From contig CACYOO010000001.1 in the NCBI GenBank assembly GCA_902776035.1, forward strand, positions 62,001-126,000: a stretch of DNA of 64,000 nucleotides, given 5' to 3'. Positions 1 to 9,959 of the stretch are shown in pieces. The notes below the pieces were generated by a model, which was not told the DNA's origin, ran no database searches, and saw nothing but the letters and a program-made list of their open reading frames with translations. Position numbers and translations under genes: made by a program. The stretch's first letter is position 1; each line of letters begins with the position of its first letter. The DNA is from an uncultured bacterium. Lineage in GTDB: Bacteria > Cyanobacteriota > Vampirovibrionia > Gastranaerophilales > Gastranaerophilaceae.

Positions 1-1
1 T

Positions 2-1801
2 GAAGATTCTGACGGTCATATTGTAATGTTTATTGATGAATTACATACTGTTGTCGGAGCAGGTTCAACAGAGGGTTCTATGGATGCAGGCAACTTACTC
101 AAACCAATGCTTGCAAGAGGTGTTTTAAGAACAATCGGTGCTACAACAATTAATGAGTATCGTAAATATATTGAAAAAGATCCTGCTTTAGAACGTAGGT
201 TTCAGCCGGTTATGGTTGAAGAACCATCAGTTGAAGATACAATAAGCATATTAAGGGGATTAAAAGAAAAATATGAAGTACATCATGGTGTTAGAATACT
301 TGATAGTGCGTTAGTACAAGCTGCTAAATTATCAGATAGATATATAACAGACAGATTTTTGCCTGATAAAGCAATCGACTTAATTGATGAAGCAGCATCT
401 TCTTTGAGAATTGAAATTGATTCTATGCCTGAAGAAATAGATATAATGTCCAGACAGAAAGTTCAGTTAGAAATTGAACGAGAAGCATTAAAAAAAGAAG
501 ATTCTAATCCTGATTGTGAAAGAAAAATTTTAGAAATAACAGAAGAAATTGATAAATTAAATTCTCAAATAGATGTTTTGAAAGAACAGTGGAATAAAGA
601 AAAATCTGTTATACAAGGTGAAGCATCTGTAAAAGAAGAAATTGAAAAAGTAAAAGTAGAAATTGATAAGGCAGAACGTGAAACAAATTTGCAAAAAGCC
701 GCAGAGTTAAAATACGGTAAATTAATTGAATTACAAAAACAACTGCAAGATATGCAAAATATTACAACAAATGTTGATAATAATGATAAAAAACTGCTTA
801 AGGAAGAAATTGACGGAGATGATATAGCAGAAGTTGTAAGTAAATGGACAGGAGTACCTGTTACAAAGTTAATGGAAAGTGAAATGAACAAGCTTGTATC
901 TATGGAAGATAGATTGCATGAACGTTTAATAGGACAGGATGAAGCTGTTCAAACTGTTTCTGATGCAATAAGACGAGCAAGAGCAGGTTTAAAAGATCCT
1001 AAACGCCCGATAGGTACATTCATTTTCTTAGGTCCTACGGGTGTAGGAAAAACTGAACTTGCAAAATCATTGGCTGATTTTATGTTTAATGATGAAGATG
1101 CAATGATAAGAATAGATATGTCTGAATATATGGAAAAACATAATGTAGCACGTCTTGTTGGAGCACCTCCGGGATATGTCGGATATGATGAAGGCGGTCA
1201 ATTGACAGAAGCGGTTAGAAGAAAACCATATTCTGTTGTGTTATTTGATGAAATTGAAAAAGCACATCCTGATGTGTTCAATTTGATGTTACAAATGTTT
1301 GATGATGGACGATTGACAGATTCTAAAGGAAGAACCGTTGATTTCAAAAATACTCTTATTATTATGACAAGTAATATCGGTAGTGATATCATACTCGAAG
1401 ATTCAATGAATGGTAACTTTGAAAACACAAAAGAAAAAATTATGGATATTATGAAAGAAAGGTTTAAGCCGGAATTTTTAAATCGTGTTGATGAAACTAT
1501 ATTCTTTAAGGCATTAACATTAAATGATTTAAAACAAATTGTCGATATACAAATGTCATCATTGGCAAAACGACTTGAAGAACAAGAAATTGTACTTGAA
1601 GTTACACCTCAAGCCAAAGAACTTATTGCTAATACAGGATACAATCCTTTATATGGTGCAAGACCTTTGAAACGTGCTATCAGACAAATGGTTGAAAATC
1701 CGTTATCAAAATTAATACTTTCAAGAAAATTTATGAAAGGTGATGTTTTGATAATTGATGCAGAGGATGAACAAATTCAATTTAAACGTAAAAACAAGTA
1801 G
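2..1801 (+). CDS. clpB: ATP-dependent disaggregase ClpB, 5' partial
   Basis: C-terminal two thirds of a Hsp100 chaperone; the reading frame is open to the left window edge, so the N-domain and first Walker A are missing. Visible are the first AAA+ Walker B ([12 protein letters not shown]), its sensor region ([17 protein letters not shown]), a middle coiled-coil domain rich in Glu/Lys, and a complete second AAA+ module with Walker A GPTGVGKT, Walker [15 protein letters not shown] and sensor TSNIGSDI. The long middle domain fits ClpB rather than ClpA/ClpX. ClpB extracts polypeptides from aggregates with DnaK in the cytosol. The gene ends 1 base before a convergent gene's stop, with no obvious terminator between them. 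ClpC is the main alternative. Confidence 0.93.
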   Translation, partial: EDSDGHIVMFIDELHTVVGAGSTEGSMDAGNLLKPMLARGVLRTIGATTINEYRKYIEKDPALERRFQPVMVEEPSVEDTISILRGLKEKYEVHHGVRILDSALVQAAKLSDRYITDRFLPDKAIDLIDEAASSLRIEIDSMPEEIDIMSRQKVQLEIEREALKKEDSNPDCERKILEITEEIDKLNSQIDVLKEQWNKEKSVIQGEASVKEEIEKVKVEIDKAERETNLQKAAELKYGKLIELQKQLQDMQNITTNVDNNDKKLLKEEIDGDDIAEVVSKWTGVPVTKLMESEMNKLVSMEDRLHERLIGQDEAVQTVSDAIRRARAGLKDPKRPIGTFIFLGPTGVGKTELAKSLADFMFNDEDAMIRIDMSEYMEKHNVARLVGAPPGYVGYDEGGQLTEAVRRKPYSVVLFDEIEKAHPDVFNLMLQMFDDGRLTDSKGRTVDFKNTLIIMTSNIGSDIILEDSMNGNFENTKEKIMDIMKERFKPEFLNRVDETIFFKALTLNDLKQIVDIQMSSLAKRLEEQEIVLEVTPQAKELIANTGYNPLYGARPLKRAIRQMVENPLSKLILSRKFMKGDVLIIDAEDEQIQFKRKNK

Positions 1802-1802
1802 T

Positions 1803-2273
1803 TTATAATAAAACTATATAATGAAAAAAGAATGAAAAAGTTGCACCGAGTAAAGCTCCGCAAAATACTTGCTTAGGAGTATGTCCTAAAAGTTCTTTTA
1901 ATCTTGTTCCTATCAAGTTTGAATCGTGCTTATAAAAATCATCCATTATTTTATTAAGTGATACCGCCATTTTTCCTGATGCACGTCTTATACCTGCAGC
2001 ATCATACATAACTACAAATGCATTGCCCATAGCTATTGCAAAGAAAATGGACATAAATCCGGAGATTATACCGACAGATGTTGCAAGTGCTACTACACCT
2101 GCAGAATGTGAACTTGGCATTCCGCCTGTTGTTGTAAATATTCTAAAATCAATTCTTCTGTTAATAGATACATCTATTAAAAATTTTAATACTTGTGCAA
2201 TTATTGCTGCAATCATGCCCGCTAAAAGAGCTTCCATTCCTGTGTTTACTATCTTTGCATAAAAAACATCCAT
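1803..2273 (-). CDS. Divergent PAP2 (DUF212/YuiD-like) membrane protein
   Basis: A 156-residue integral membrane protein with about four hydrophobic segments. The motif GGMPSSHSAG (residues about 51-60) matches the second phosphatase motif of the PAP2/DUF212 family, where the histidine takes part in phosphate transfer; the first KxxxxxxRP motif is not obvious. Its start overlaps the stop of the upstream prenyl synthase gene by one base (TAATG), so it is the last gene of the pyrH-frr-cdsA-rnc-rpe-rsgA operon and translationally coupled. Next to a prenyl diphosphate synthase, a role on prenyl or lipid phosphates is plausible, but the substrate is inference. Confidence 0.75.
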   Translation of the reverse strand: MDVFYAKIVNTGMEALLAGMIAAIIAQVLKFLIDVSINRRIDFRIFTTTGGMPSSHSAGVVALATSVGIISGFMSIFFAIAMGNAFVVMYDAAGIRRASGKMAVSLNKIMDDFYKHDSNLIGTRLKELLGHTPKQVFCGALLGATFSFFFHYIVLL

Positions 2274-3133
2274 TATTTTTCTGCCTTCTCCCTGATTGAG
2301 TTTATTATATTATTAAATATTTCTGATTTTATATTTTGTTCTTTCATTATATCACAAGCATTATCTAAAAGGCAATTAAGCTTTTCTCTGGATTTTTCAA
2401 TACCGAATAATGCCGTATATGTAAGTTTTCCTTCAGCTTTATCTTTACCCATAGTTTTACCCATTTCTTCATAAGTTGATGTTTCATCTAAAATATCATC
2501 ACATATTTGAAATGCAACACCTAAGTTTTGAGCAAAATCATCCATTGCTTGCAGTTGTTCTTTATTTGCACCTGCAATAATAGCACCAGATTTCAATACA
2601 CCTCTGAATAAATCTGCTGTTTTGTGTGTATGTATGTATTCTAATATTTTAAAATCGTAAGGTTTACCCTCCATTGCAATATCTACAATTTGTCCTGCTA
2701 TAATTCCATAAGCACCTGCTGCAAGTGAATATTGCTGTAAAACTTTTAAAATAACATCAGAAGGTAGTTTTGATTTTTCTATTATTAATTGTGTTCCGTA
2801 GCTTATAAGTGCATCACCTGCTAAAACTGCAGTAGAGTAGGAAAATTTTTTATGATTGGTTAATTTTCCACGTCTATAATCATCATTATCCATACAAGGT
2901 AAATCATCATGTATAAGACTCTGTGTATGTAACATTTCAAATGCACAAGCTGCAGGCATTGCATCTTCTATATTTCCGCCAAATATTCTACAGGTTTCCA
3001 GACACATAACAGGTCTTAATCTTTTTCCTCCTGCAAGTACACTATATCGCATTGATTCAAATAATTCTTCAGGATAATTTATGGGAATATATTCATCTAA
3101 TTTTTTATTTATGATATCAATTAATTCTTGCAT
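2273..3133 (-). CDS. ispA: Polyprenyl diphosphate synthase (farnesyl/geranylgeranyl type)
   Basis: Trans-prenyltransferase that condenses isopentenyl diphosphate with allylic diphosphates. The first Asp-rich motif (DDLPCMDNDD) and second (DDILDE) are both intact, as are GGKRLRP near the N-terminus and the GKDKAEGKLTY segment near the C-terminus. A start at 3151 is possible, but the ATG at 3133 has an AAGGAG box 7 bases upstream and avoids overlap with rsgA, giving 286 residues, normal for short-chain synthases. Product chain length (C15 versus C20) cannot be fixed by reading. It lies in the pyrH operon, consistent with supplying undecaprenyl or quinone precursors. Confidence 0.9.
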   Translation of the reverse strand: MQELIDIINKKLDEYIPINYPEELFESMRYSVLAGGKRLRPVMCLETCRIFGGNIEDAMPAACAFEMLHTQSLIHDDLPCMDNDDYRRGKLTNHKKFSYSTAVLAGDALISYGTQLIIEKSKLPSDVILKVLQQYSLAAGAYGIIAGQIVDIAMEGKPYDFKILEYIHTHKTADLFRGVLKSGAIIAGANKEQLQAMDDFAQNLGVAFQICDDILDETSTYEEMGKTMGKDKAEGKLTYTALFGIEKSREKLNCLLDNACDIMKEQNIKSEIFNNIINSIREKAEK

Positions 3134-3134
3134 A

Positions 3135-4136
3135 TTATTGCTCCTTATCATAGTGTTGTTGAATATTTTGTTTTAGAGTATTTCTTGCAGATTCTCTTTT
3201 TTTATGACTTATTTTGACAGTCCTTTTTTTATTTGAAGATTGCTTAAATCTAGTTTCACTTTTTGTTCCGTTGTATTTAACATGTTCTTTATATTCCTTT
3301 GCTTCATTTACAAATGCAATATAACTTTTGTAACGTGTCGCATCAATATTTTCAATATTTTCCAGAATTGCACAGCCACTTTCATGTATATGTAAGCAAT
3401 CAGAAAATTTACAATATTGTTCAAGAGGTTTTATTTCGTTAAATAGTTTTCCAACTTCATTTGGCATTAAAAAATCAAATTTTAAATTGCTAAATCCCGG
3501 TGTATCAACTATTTTTGAGTTTATATCAAGTGATATTATCTCACAATGCCTTGTTGTATGTGTTCCACGTTTACTTCTATCACTGACATTTCCTGTTCTT
3601 AAATTAATATCAGGATTTATAGCATTTATTAAGCTTGATTTTCCAACACCTGAACCGCCTGCCAGAACTGAAATTTTACCTGTTAACAAGTTTTTAAAAT
3701 CGTCTGTACCTTCTTGTTCTATTGCAGATGTAAATATTATATCATAACCTAAAGGTTCATAAATAGAAAAAACTTTATCAATGATTTTATCATCAAGTGA
3801 AAGGTCGTTTTTATTGAAACATAATTTTATAGGTATATTATAATATTCAGAAAATGCGATATATCTGTTTAATTGTACAAAATCCAAATCCGGCTCTTTT
3901 ATTGCTGATACAATTATAATTTGTTCGACATTTGCACAATCAGGATGAGAAATATAGCTTTTTCTTGGTAAAATATCTTCAATCGCACCATTTTCAAAAT
4001 GTACAAAATCACCTGTTACAACTTTTAAATGTTGTTTTTTTAGAACTTCTCTCAACTTGCATTCAAAAATTTGATTGTTGTAGTTTACATAATAAAAGTC
4101 AGAGTGTATTTTATATATTTGCCCGATGTTGCTCAA
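3135..4136 (-). CDS. rsgA: Ribosome small-subunit GTPase RsgA
   Basis: Circularly permuted GTPase that proofreads late 30S maturation. It has an N-terminal OB-fold region, the G4 motif (CFNKND) ahead of the G1 P-loop (GGSGVGKSSLINAI), which is the family's permuted order, and a C-terminal zinc site in CKFSDCLHIHESGC. At 333 residues it is slightly longer than usual, because of a basic C-terminal tail rich in Lys/Arg that probably contacts rRNA. It sits 6 bases after rpe and 1 base before the chosen ispA start. Confidence 0.94.
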   Translation of the reverse strand: MSNIGQIYKIHSDFYYVNYNNQIFECKLREVLKKQHLKVVTGDFVHFENGAIEDILPRKSYISHPDCANVEQIIIVSAIKEPDLDFVQLNRYIAFSEYYNIPIKLCFNKNDLSLDDKIIDKVFSIYEPLGYDIIFTSAIEQEGTDDFKNLLTGKISVLAGGSGVGKSSLINAINPDINLRTGNVSDRSKRGTHTTRHCEIISLDINSKIVDTPGFSNLKFDFLMPNEVGKLFNEIKPLEQYCKFSDCLHIHESGCAILENIENIDATRYKSYIAFVNEAKEYKEHVKYNGTKSETRFKQSSNKKRTVKISHKKRESARNTLKQNIQQHYDKEQ

Positions 4137-4142
4137 AATATA

Positions 4143-4796
4143 TTACCCTCTTAATGACTCAATTGCTTTTTTAATATCTTTACTTTTGTAGATATAACTT
4201 CCTGCAACAAGAGAGTTTGCTCCAAGTGATGTACAAATCTTTGATGTTACATTATTAATTCCGCCGTCAACCTGAATAATTAAATCTTCGTTACCATTCT
4301 CTCTTATTGTAGGAATTTTTTGAGCGCAATAATGCATAAATTCCTGTCCTCCAAATCCGGGTTCGACTGTCATAACCAAAACCATATCAACTAATCTTAT
4401 AAAAGGTATAATTTCATTTTGATTTGTTTTTGGTTTTATTGATATACCTGCTTTACATCCCAATGACTTAATTTTTTCACAAAGTGCTTCTATTTTACTA
4501 TTCTCAACAGCTTCATAATGAAATGTTATAATATCTGCTCCTGCTTTTGCAAATTCTTCTGCATATTTATCAGGATTATCTATCATTAAATGTACGTCAA
4601 GCGGCTTTATTGCAAATCTTTTAAGTGCTTTTACAACAGGAATACCAATTGTAATATTTGGAACAAAATGTCCATCCATAACGTCAACATGTATCCAATC
4701 AGCACCGTTATTTTCTACTAATTTAATATCACGTTCTAAATTTGCAAAATCTGCCGACAAAATTGACGGTGAAATTATAATTTTATTTTTATTCAT
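4143..4796 (-). CDS. rpe: Ribulose-phosphate 3-epimerase
   Basis: TIM-barrel metal enzyme that interconverts ribulose 5-phosphate and xylulose 5-phosphate in the pentose phosphate pathway. Signature segments are SADFANLERDI, HVDVMDGHFVPN (metal-binding His/Asp), VEPGFGGQEF and the phosphate-binding VDGGIN. At 217 residues it is full length. Its start overlaps the end of rnc by 8 bases, so the two are coupled. Confidence 0.95.
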   Translation of the reverse strand: MNKNKIIISPSILSADFANLERDIKLVENNGADWIHVDVMDGHFVPNITIGIPVVKALKRFAIKPLDVHLMIDNPDKYAEEFAKAGADIITFHYEAVENSKIEALCEKIKSLGCKAGISIKPKTNQNEIIPFIRLVDMVLVMTVEPGFGGQEFMHYCAQKIPTIRENGNEDLIIQVDGGINNVTSKICTSLGANSLVAGSYIYKSKDIKKAIESLRG

Positions 4797-5481
4797 TTAT
4801 TACTCCTAATTTTACGCACGCTTCATAAGCACATTTTTGCTCGGCAGCTTTCTTACTTTTTCCCTCTGCCGTTGCAAGTATTCTATTTTGAAATATAACA
4901 TTCATTACAAAAACAGGTGCATGATCAGGCCCCTTTGTTTCAATCAACTTATATACAGGTTGCGTTCCATCCTGTGCCTGTGTATATTCTTGCAATACTT
5001 CTTTTGCATTATAAACTGCAAAATGCTCTTTTACATCTGTTATATTTTCTTCAAAAACATTATCCAAAAATTCATAAATTTCTTTTTCACTTCCATCCAA
5101 GTAAAAAGCACCCAATAATGCTTCAAATGTACATGCATTAATTGATTGAAGTTTTCTTCCTCCTGTTTTATCTGCATTTTTACCCATTATAATAAGTTTA
5201 TTTATACCTAATTTTTCAACTATCTTAAATAATGTCGCATCAGATACCAATATGGCTCTTATTTTAGTTAAATCACCTTCATGTAAATCTTTGTATTTTA
5301 TAAGAAGCTTTTTAGATACAGCAAGCTTTAATACTGCATCTCCAAAAAATTCAAGTCGTTCATAATTTTCAAAATAGCTTAAATTGTTCTCTGTTGTATA
5401 CGAAGGATGTGTTAAAGCTTTTTTAAACAAATTTTGGTTATTTATTTTTATTTTAAATATTTTTTCAAGTTCTTCAATCAT
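4789..5481 (-). CDS. rnc: Ribonuclease III
   Basis: Double-strand-specific endoribonuclease for rRNA and mRNA processing. The N-terminal catalytic signature ERLEFFGDAVL holds the metal-binding Glu/Asp residues; the C-terminal third (about residues 160-230) is a dsRNA-binding domain ending in KSKKAAEQKCAYEA. At 230 residues it is typical. It overlaps cdsA by one base and rpe by eight, so it lies mid-operon. Confidence 0.95.
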   Translation of the reverse strand: MIEELEKIFKIKINNQNLFKKALTHPSYTTENNLSYFENYERLEFFGDAVLKLAVSKKLLIKYKDLHEGDLTKIRAILVSDATLFKIVEKLGINKLIIMGKNADKTGGRKLQSINACTFEALLGAFYLDGSEKEIYEFLDNVFEENITDVKEHFAVYNAKEVLQEYTQAQDGTQPVYKLIETKGPDHAPVFVMNVIFQNRILATAEGKSKKAAEQKCAYEACVKLGVINE

Positions 5482-6389
5482 TAGAATATACCTTGAATGA
5501 AATTAACGACAGATGTCCACATTGAACCGGAATTTACCACATACTCAAAATAATAATACATAATTGGTATAGTTAAAATATAACTGTCAGAACGATCTAA
5601 AAATCCTCCATGTCCCGGAAGCGCATCTCCTGAATCCTTAACACCTGCATCACGTTTTATTAGTGATTCACATAAATCTCCAATTTGAGCAAATATAGTA
5701 ACCAATAAACCGGCAATTAATGCATGATACCAAGGTAGTTTAATTATATATGCAATAACAAAGCCGCCAATTAATGCACAGAAAATACCGCCTATAGAAC
5801 CCTCTATTGTTTTATTAGGGCTTATTACAGGTGCAAGTTTATGTTTACCAAAATTACATCCAAAATAATAACATCCAACATCAGTTAGTATTACAAGGAA
5901 AAATAGAAATATCACATACCCGAGTCCGTCATTAAATATGTTAGGTTTAACCAGCATTTGAAACATTGTATGGTTATTTGAGCCAATATCTCTTAGAAAT
6001 AGTAAATGCATAGGAAACCAACCGCTATATACAAAGCCCAAAATTGTTGTTGCAACATTAGCTATATATGGTTGACGGCCTCTGAAAAGTACCCATAGAA
6101 AAGCCAAAACAGTGCCGAATGTAAATACAAACGGCACTAGTTTGTTGCAATTGAAATATGCTATAATTGCAAATACAGCATCTGCAAGTAAAATAATTTT
6201 TAAGCTAGGGTGAAACCCTTTATGCTTTAATATTTCAACGTATTCTTTAGAACAACAAAGCACAATAACAGACATTAATATTAATATCGGTATTCCTCCG
6301 AGTATCATACACAAAAGAGCAACTAAACCGAATATAGTACCTGTTATAATCCTTAATTTTGGTTTGGAAATTTGTTGTTCTTCTGCCAT
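5481..6389 (-). CDS. cdsA: Phosphatidate cytidylyltransferase
   Basis: Integral membrane enzyme making CDP-diacylglycerol from phosphatidate and CTP, the branch point for phospholipids. About eight hydrophobic segments are visible, and the C-terminal signature runs from SLIKRDAGVKDSGD to LPGHGGFLDRSD. The residue between Arg and the final Asp is Ser, where the family pattern usually has an aliphatic residue or Thr. A one-base overlap (TAATG) couples it to frr. The neighbourhood pyrH-frr-cdsA is conserved in many bacteria. Confidence 0.93.
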   Translation of the reverse strand: MAEEQQISKPKLRIITGTIFGLVALLCMILGGIPILILMSVIVLCCSKEYVEILKHKGFHPSLKIILLADAVFAIIAYFNCNKLVPFVFTFGTVLAFLWVLFRGRQPYIANVATTILGFVYSGWFPMHLLFLRDIGSNNHTMFQMLVKPNIFNDGLGYVIFLFFLVILTDVGCYYFGCNFGKHKLAPVISPNKTIEGSIGGIFCALIGGFVIAYIIKLPWYHALIAGLLVTIFAQIGDLCESLIKRDAGVKDSGDALPGHGGFLDRSDSYILTIPIMYYYFEYVVNSGSMWTSVVNFIQGIF

Positions 6390-6955
6390 TATACAGTCAT
6401 TACCTCTTTACTTTTTTCTTCAACTTCTTTATCGATAATACCTGTATATTTATCTGTTGATTTTTGAATTTTATCTTGAAAATCTTTTACGACATCTTCA
6501 GGTAAGTTTTCAGCTTTTTCTATTTTCTTTAACTCATCTGTCATATCACGTCTTGCATTTCTAACAGCAACTTTTGCATCTTCACCGTATTTTTTTACAT
6601 CTTTTGTAATTTCTTTTCTTTTTTCTTCTGTTAAAGGAGGGAAGTTTAATCTTACTGTAACTCCATCGTTATTAGGTGATACACCTAAATCTGCCTTTAT
6701 AATGGCTTTTTCAATTTCTTTAAGAATTGTTTTATCAAAAGGTGTTATTGCAAGAGTAGTACCCTCTTGTACAGTTATTTGAGCCATTTGTTTAAGTGCA
6801 GTAGGTGCGCCATAGTATTCTACTACAACTTTATCCAGCATTGCAGGATTTGCACGACCTGTTCTTACTGTTGAAAATTCTCTTTTTAATTGTTCAATGG
6901 CTTTTTCCATTTTTTTAGTACCGTTTTGTAACATTGAATCTGTTGCTTCTGACAT
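6389..6955 (-). CDS. frr: Ribosome recycling factor
   Basis: Splits post-termination ribosomes together with EF-G. The 188-residue protein shows the standard three-helix pattern with REFSTVRTGRANPAMLD, the domain II region ending ITPFDKTILKEIEKAI, and a highly charged C-terminal helical bundle. Its start is followed upstream by AAGAGGTT, a reasonable ribosome site. It lies about 30 bases downstream of pyrH, the usual order. Confidence 0.96.
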   Translation of the reverse strand: MSEATDSMLQNGTKKMEKAIEQLKREFSTVRTGRANPAMLDKVVVEYYGAPTALKQMAQITVQEGTTLAITPFDKTILKEIEKAIIKADLGVSPNNDGVTVRLNFPPLTEEKRKEITKDVKKYGEDAKVAVRNARRDMTDELKKIEKAENLPEDVVKDFQDKIQKSTDKYTGIIDKEVEEKSKEVMTV

Positions 6956-6986
6956 ATTTTAACCTCTTTCTTATAAATAATTATTT

Positions 6987-7709
6987 TTATTTTCCTACGT
7001 ACGTACCTATTTTTTCACCCATAATAATGTGTTTAACCGCATCTTTACGTTTAAAATCAAATACTATTATAGGTATATTATTTTGCTGACATAAATCACA
7101 AGCTGCTCTGTCCATTACTTTTAAGTCGTTTTTTATTATTTCATCATAATTGATATTTTCTAATTTTTTTGCATCAGGATTGATATTCGGATCATCAGTA
7201 TAAACCCCGTCTACACCATTTTTAGCCATTAGCATAACTTCAGCCGAGATTTCTGATGCCCTTAATGCACTTGCAGTATCAGTTGTAAAGAACGGATTAC
7301 CTGTACCTGCTGCAAATATTACAACTCTGCCTTTTTCAAGATGTCTGTTTGCTTTAAACCTTATATATGGTTCTGCAATTTTGTCCATATCTATTGCTGA
7401 TTGAACTCTGCATGATACTTCTATTTTTCGTAAGGCAGACTGAAGTGCAATTGCATTCATAACAGTTGCGAGCATTCCTATATAATCACCGGATGCCCTG
7501 TCCATACCTAACCTTGCACTATTTTTCATTCCTCTGAATATATTTCCGCCACCAACTACTACGGCAACTTCTACACCCATATCGTGAATTTGTTTTATTT
7601 CTTGTGCTATAAATTCAACAGGTTTGTAGTCGATACCAAATTCTTGACTGCCTAAAAGTGCTTCTCCGCTAATTTTTAGCAATATACGTTTATATTTTGG
7701 TTTTTCCAT
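6987..7709 (-). CDS. pyrH: Uridylate kinase
   Basis: Amino-acid-kinase-fold enzyme phosphorylating UMP to UDP. Motifs are KISGEAL, the glycine loop [24 protein letters not shown] and the [12 protein letters not shown] segment. A longer frame starts at 7733, but the ATG at 7709 has ACAGGAG just upstream and gives [16 protein letters not shown], the normal beginning (240 residues). It is the first gene of the minus-strand operon running down to 1803. Confidence 0.95.
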   Translation of the reverse strand: MEKPKYKRILLKISGEALLGSQEFGIDYKPVEFIAQEIKQIHDMGVEVAVVVGGGNIFRGMKNSARLGMDRASGDYIGMLATVMNAIALQSALRKIEVSCRVQSAIDMDKIAEPYIRFKANRHLEKGRVVIFAAGTGNPFFTTDTASALRASEISAEVMLMAKNGVDGVYTDDPNINPDAKKLENINYDEIIKNDLKVMDRAACDLCQQNNIPIIVFDFKRKDAVKHIIMGEKIGTYVGK

Positions 7710-7808
7710 AAAAACTCCTGTAACTATATTCAATGTACTTGAAATATAGTATTAAGTAAACCAATATAATTTTTATATTTACATTTGTTACCAAATTATA
7801 AATTATAT

Positions 7809-8006
7809 TTAGCCCTTTTCTACAACAACAGTCCTTAATTCACCGTAATTATTAAAACCACCGTTTGTTTCTCTTATTTCATAGTATGCATCTGCATCTT
7901 CTGATTTAACTTTTTTTGCAGCTTCTTGTGCTTCTTCTAAACTTTGAAATTCCCCTTCCATTTCAGGTGCAAAGTATGAATCTTTATCTACAAATAATTG
8001 ATACAT
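7809..8006 (-). CDS. Small uncharacterised acidic protein (65 aa)
   Basis: No family recognised. The frame is open further upstream, but the ATG at 8006 is preceded by a strong ACAGGAGGAAAATAAA ribosome site, and the longer version would run into the divergent gene at 8071. The product is soluble, acidic and rich in Glu/Ala, with the segment EEAQEAAKKVKSEDADAYYE likely helical. It stands alone, about 100 bases upstream of pyrH in the same direction. Confidence 0.7.
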   Translation of the reverse strand: MYQLFVDKDSYFAPEMEGEFQSLEEAQEAAKKVKSEDADAYYEIRETNGGFNNYGELRTVVVEKG

Positions 8007-8070
8007 TTTATTTTCCTCCTGTGTCTTAATTATAATACAAAACAAATTTTTATTATATAATAAATCAGTT

Positions 8071-8649
8071 ATGTATGAAAAATTAAACTTAATAAAAAGT
8101 ATTTGTGCAAATTGTAAAAAATGTGAATTATCCAAAAGCAGAACGAATGTCGTTTTTTCAGGTGGTATTCCTAATTCAAAATTAATGCTTATCGGAGAAG
8201 CACCGGGATATTGGGAAGATATGAAAGGTGAGCCGTTTGTCGGAAAAGCGGGACAATTACTTGATAAAATTTTTGCATGTGTCGGCTTATCAAGGCAAAA
8301 AGATGTTTATATATGTAATACAATAAAATGTCGTCCTCCTGAAAACAGAAATCCGTTACCGGAAGAAAAAGATGCATGTAGAGAGTACCTTGATGCACAA
8401 ATTGAAATCTTAAAACCAAAAATAATTCTCATTTGCGGAAATGTTGCTTTAAATACAATGCTTCCTAATGAGCATGGTATAACCAAAGCTAGAGGGAAAT
8501 GGTTTGATGGTCCGTTCAATTCTAAAATGATGCCTATTTTTCATCCGTCATACCTATTAAGAAATGACAGCAGAGAAAAGGGTTCGCCTAAATGGCTTAT
8601 GTGGCAGGATATAAAAGAAATTAAAAGAGTGTATGATTTAATTGAATAA
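8071..8649 (+). CDS. Uracil-DNA glycosylase, family 4 (iron-sulfur)
   Basis: Removes uracil from DNA to start base excision repair. Family 4 features are the N-terminal CxxCxxC-type cysteines (CANCKKCEL), motif 1 GEAPGYWEDMKGEPFVGKAG, the second cysteine pair region CNTIKCRPPENRNP and motif HPSYLLRN. At 192 residues it is complete. The mRNA leader looks very short: TATAAT lies at 8056-8061 and no ribosome-binding purine box precedes the ATG. A start 4 bases on would be out of frame. It is divergent from the small gene at 7809-8006. Confidence 0.92.
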   Translation: MYEKLNLIKSICANCKKCELSKSRTNVVFSGGIPNSKLMLIGEAPGYWEDMKGEPFVGKAGQLLDKIFACVGLSRQKDVYICNTIKCRPPENRNPLPEEKDACREYLDAQIEILKPKIILICGNVALNTMLPNEHGITKARGKWFDGPFNSKMMPIFHPSYLLRNDSREKGSPKWLMWQDIKEIKRVYDLIE

Positions 8650-8678
8650 TATTTTTGTAAATACATGTAATTCTTTAT

Positions 8679-8702
8679 AGCTTTCTTAACAAGAAGAAAG
8701 CT
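8679..8702 (+). terminator. Possible terminator after the UDG gene
   Basis: A 9-bp perfect stem (AGCTTTCTT / AAGAAAGCT) with a 6-base loop lies about 30 bases after the UDG stop. The following sequence (GTGTTATTATTTATG) is only moderately T-rich, so termination strength is uncertain. Confidence 0.5.
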
Positions 8703-8757
8703 GTGTTATTATTTATGTTGAAAGCGTAAATTTGTTGTCGTACAGAAAAAGTGAAAT

Positions 8758-9051
8758 TTAATTATTAGTATTTAATGCATCTTGTAATGCTTTTTCTAAT
8801 ACTTCTATTTTTGACTCTAGAACTTTTACTTTTGATGAACTTTCATCAGAACTGATAGAGTTTTTTTCTAATTCTCTTTTGTATCCTTTTAATTTTCTCG
8901 ATATATCTAACAAATAAGATAGTACAAATAAAATTCCTGCTATAAATCCGCTAAATACTAAAATTATTGTTTGCGGATTATTTAACTTATAACAAAAATA
9001 TCCTATTACACATAATAGTAACAAAGAAGATAATCTTAAAAATATAATCAT
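8758..9051 (-). CDS. Small two-TM protein with C-terminal coiled coil (LapA-like topology)
   Basis: A 97-residue protein with two hydrophobic segments (about residues 3-20 and 25-47), then a polar helical tail with heptad-like Leu/Val spacing (SKVKVLESKIEVLEKALQDA). This resembles DUF1049/LapA-type envelope proteins in topology only; I do not claim homology. Its start overlaps the end of the pseudouridine synthase gene by 4 bases (ATGA), placing it last in that operon. Confidence 0.7.
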   Translation of the reverse strand: MIIFLRLSSLLLLCVIGYFCYKLNNPQTIILVFSGFIAGILFVLSYLLDISRKLKGYKRELEKNSISSDESSSKVKVLESKIEVLEKALQDALNTNN

Positions 9052-9959
9052 TTTACCCCCCTAAGGTATTTTAGAACACGACTTATCTTTTCATCAGGTT
9101 CAATTTCCAACTGTATTATCTCATTAGTAAACGGTTTTGTAAACCTTAATTTATATGCTTGTAAAACTTGTTCTTGTGTTTTTATTTTTTCAAGTTTCTT
9201 CATACCATATAATGTATCATTAAAAACAGGTGTACCCGTATAACTTAAATGTACTCTTATTTGATGTGTCCTGCCTGTTTTTAGAGTTAATTCTACATAA
9301 GTATAATTTTGAAATCTTTCTATAACATGATATTCCGTTATACTCGGTTTACCATTTTCAACTACAGACATTTTTTCAGGGTTTTTGGTGTTTCTTGCTA
9401 TCGGCAAATCTATAATTCCGTCATCAGATTTTATTACCCCTCTGGTTATTGCTAAATATGACCTTAAAGCAGTTTTTGTTTTTATTTGATTTGCTAAAAA
9501 TTCATGAGATTTATTATTTTTTGCTATCATTAATAGTCCCGAAGTGTTTCTGTCTAGTCTATGCAATATACCTCTCCTAAATTCACCGTTTATATCAGAC
9601 AAATTATTACCATATTTATATAATAGTGCGTTTACAAGAGTATTATCTCTTTCATTCATTGTCGGATGTGTAAGCATTCCTGACGGCTTATTTACGACCA
9701 GCATATTGTCATCTTCGTAAACAATATTTAAATCTATTTTTTGTGGCTCTATTGATATTGATGATAAATCATCTGATAACACATCTATAATATCTCCCTC
9801 ATTAATTTTATAAGATGACTTTTGTAATTTACCGTTTACAAGAACATTACCATTTTTTATTAGTGTTTGTATTTTAGAGCGTGAAATATTTTCCGACATC
9901 TCTGTTATAAAAGTGTCTAGACGGCAATTTATATTTTCTATTTCTGCATGGTATTTCAT
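9048..9959 (-). CDS. rluD: RluA/RluD-family 23S rRNA pseudouridine synthase
   Basis: An N-terminal S4-like RNA-binding region (SRSKIQTLIKNGNVLVNGK) is followed by the catalytic domain with the HRLDRNTSGLL motif, whose Asp attacks the uridine ring. The sequence RTHQIRVHLSYTGTPVFNDTLYG is the second conserved block. At 303 residues it fits RluD. Its start overlaps lspA by 4 bases. The exact rRNA target (RluD versus RluC) is inferred from domain architecture. Confidence 0.9.
   Translation of the reverse strand: MKYHAEIENINCRLDTFITEMSENISRSKIQTLIKNGNVLVNGKLQKSSYKINEGDIIDVLSDDLSSISIEPQKIDLNIVYEDDNMLVVNKPSGMLTHPTMNERDNTLVNALLYKYGNNLSDINGEFRRGILHRLDRNTSGLLMIAKNNKSHEFLANQIKTKTALRSYLAITRGVIKSDDGIIDLPIARNTKNPEKMSVVENGKPSITEYHVIERFQNYTYVELTLKTGRTHQIRVHLSYTGTPVFNDTLYGMKKLEKIKTQEQVLQAYKLRFTKPFTNEIIQLEIEPDEKISRVLKYLRGVK

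Noticed and set aside
8007-8135. Upstream extension of the small protein at 7809-8006
   Set aside because: It overlaps the divergent UDG gene and lacks a ribosome site; a strong AGGAGG sits just before the internal ATG.
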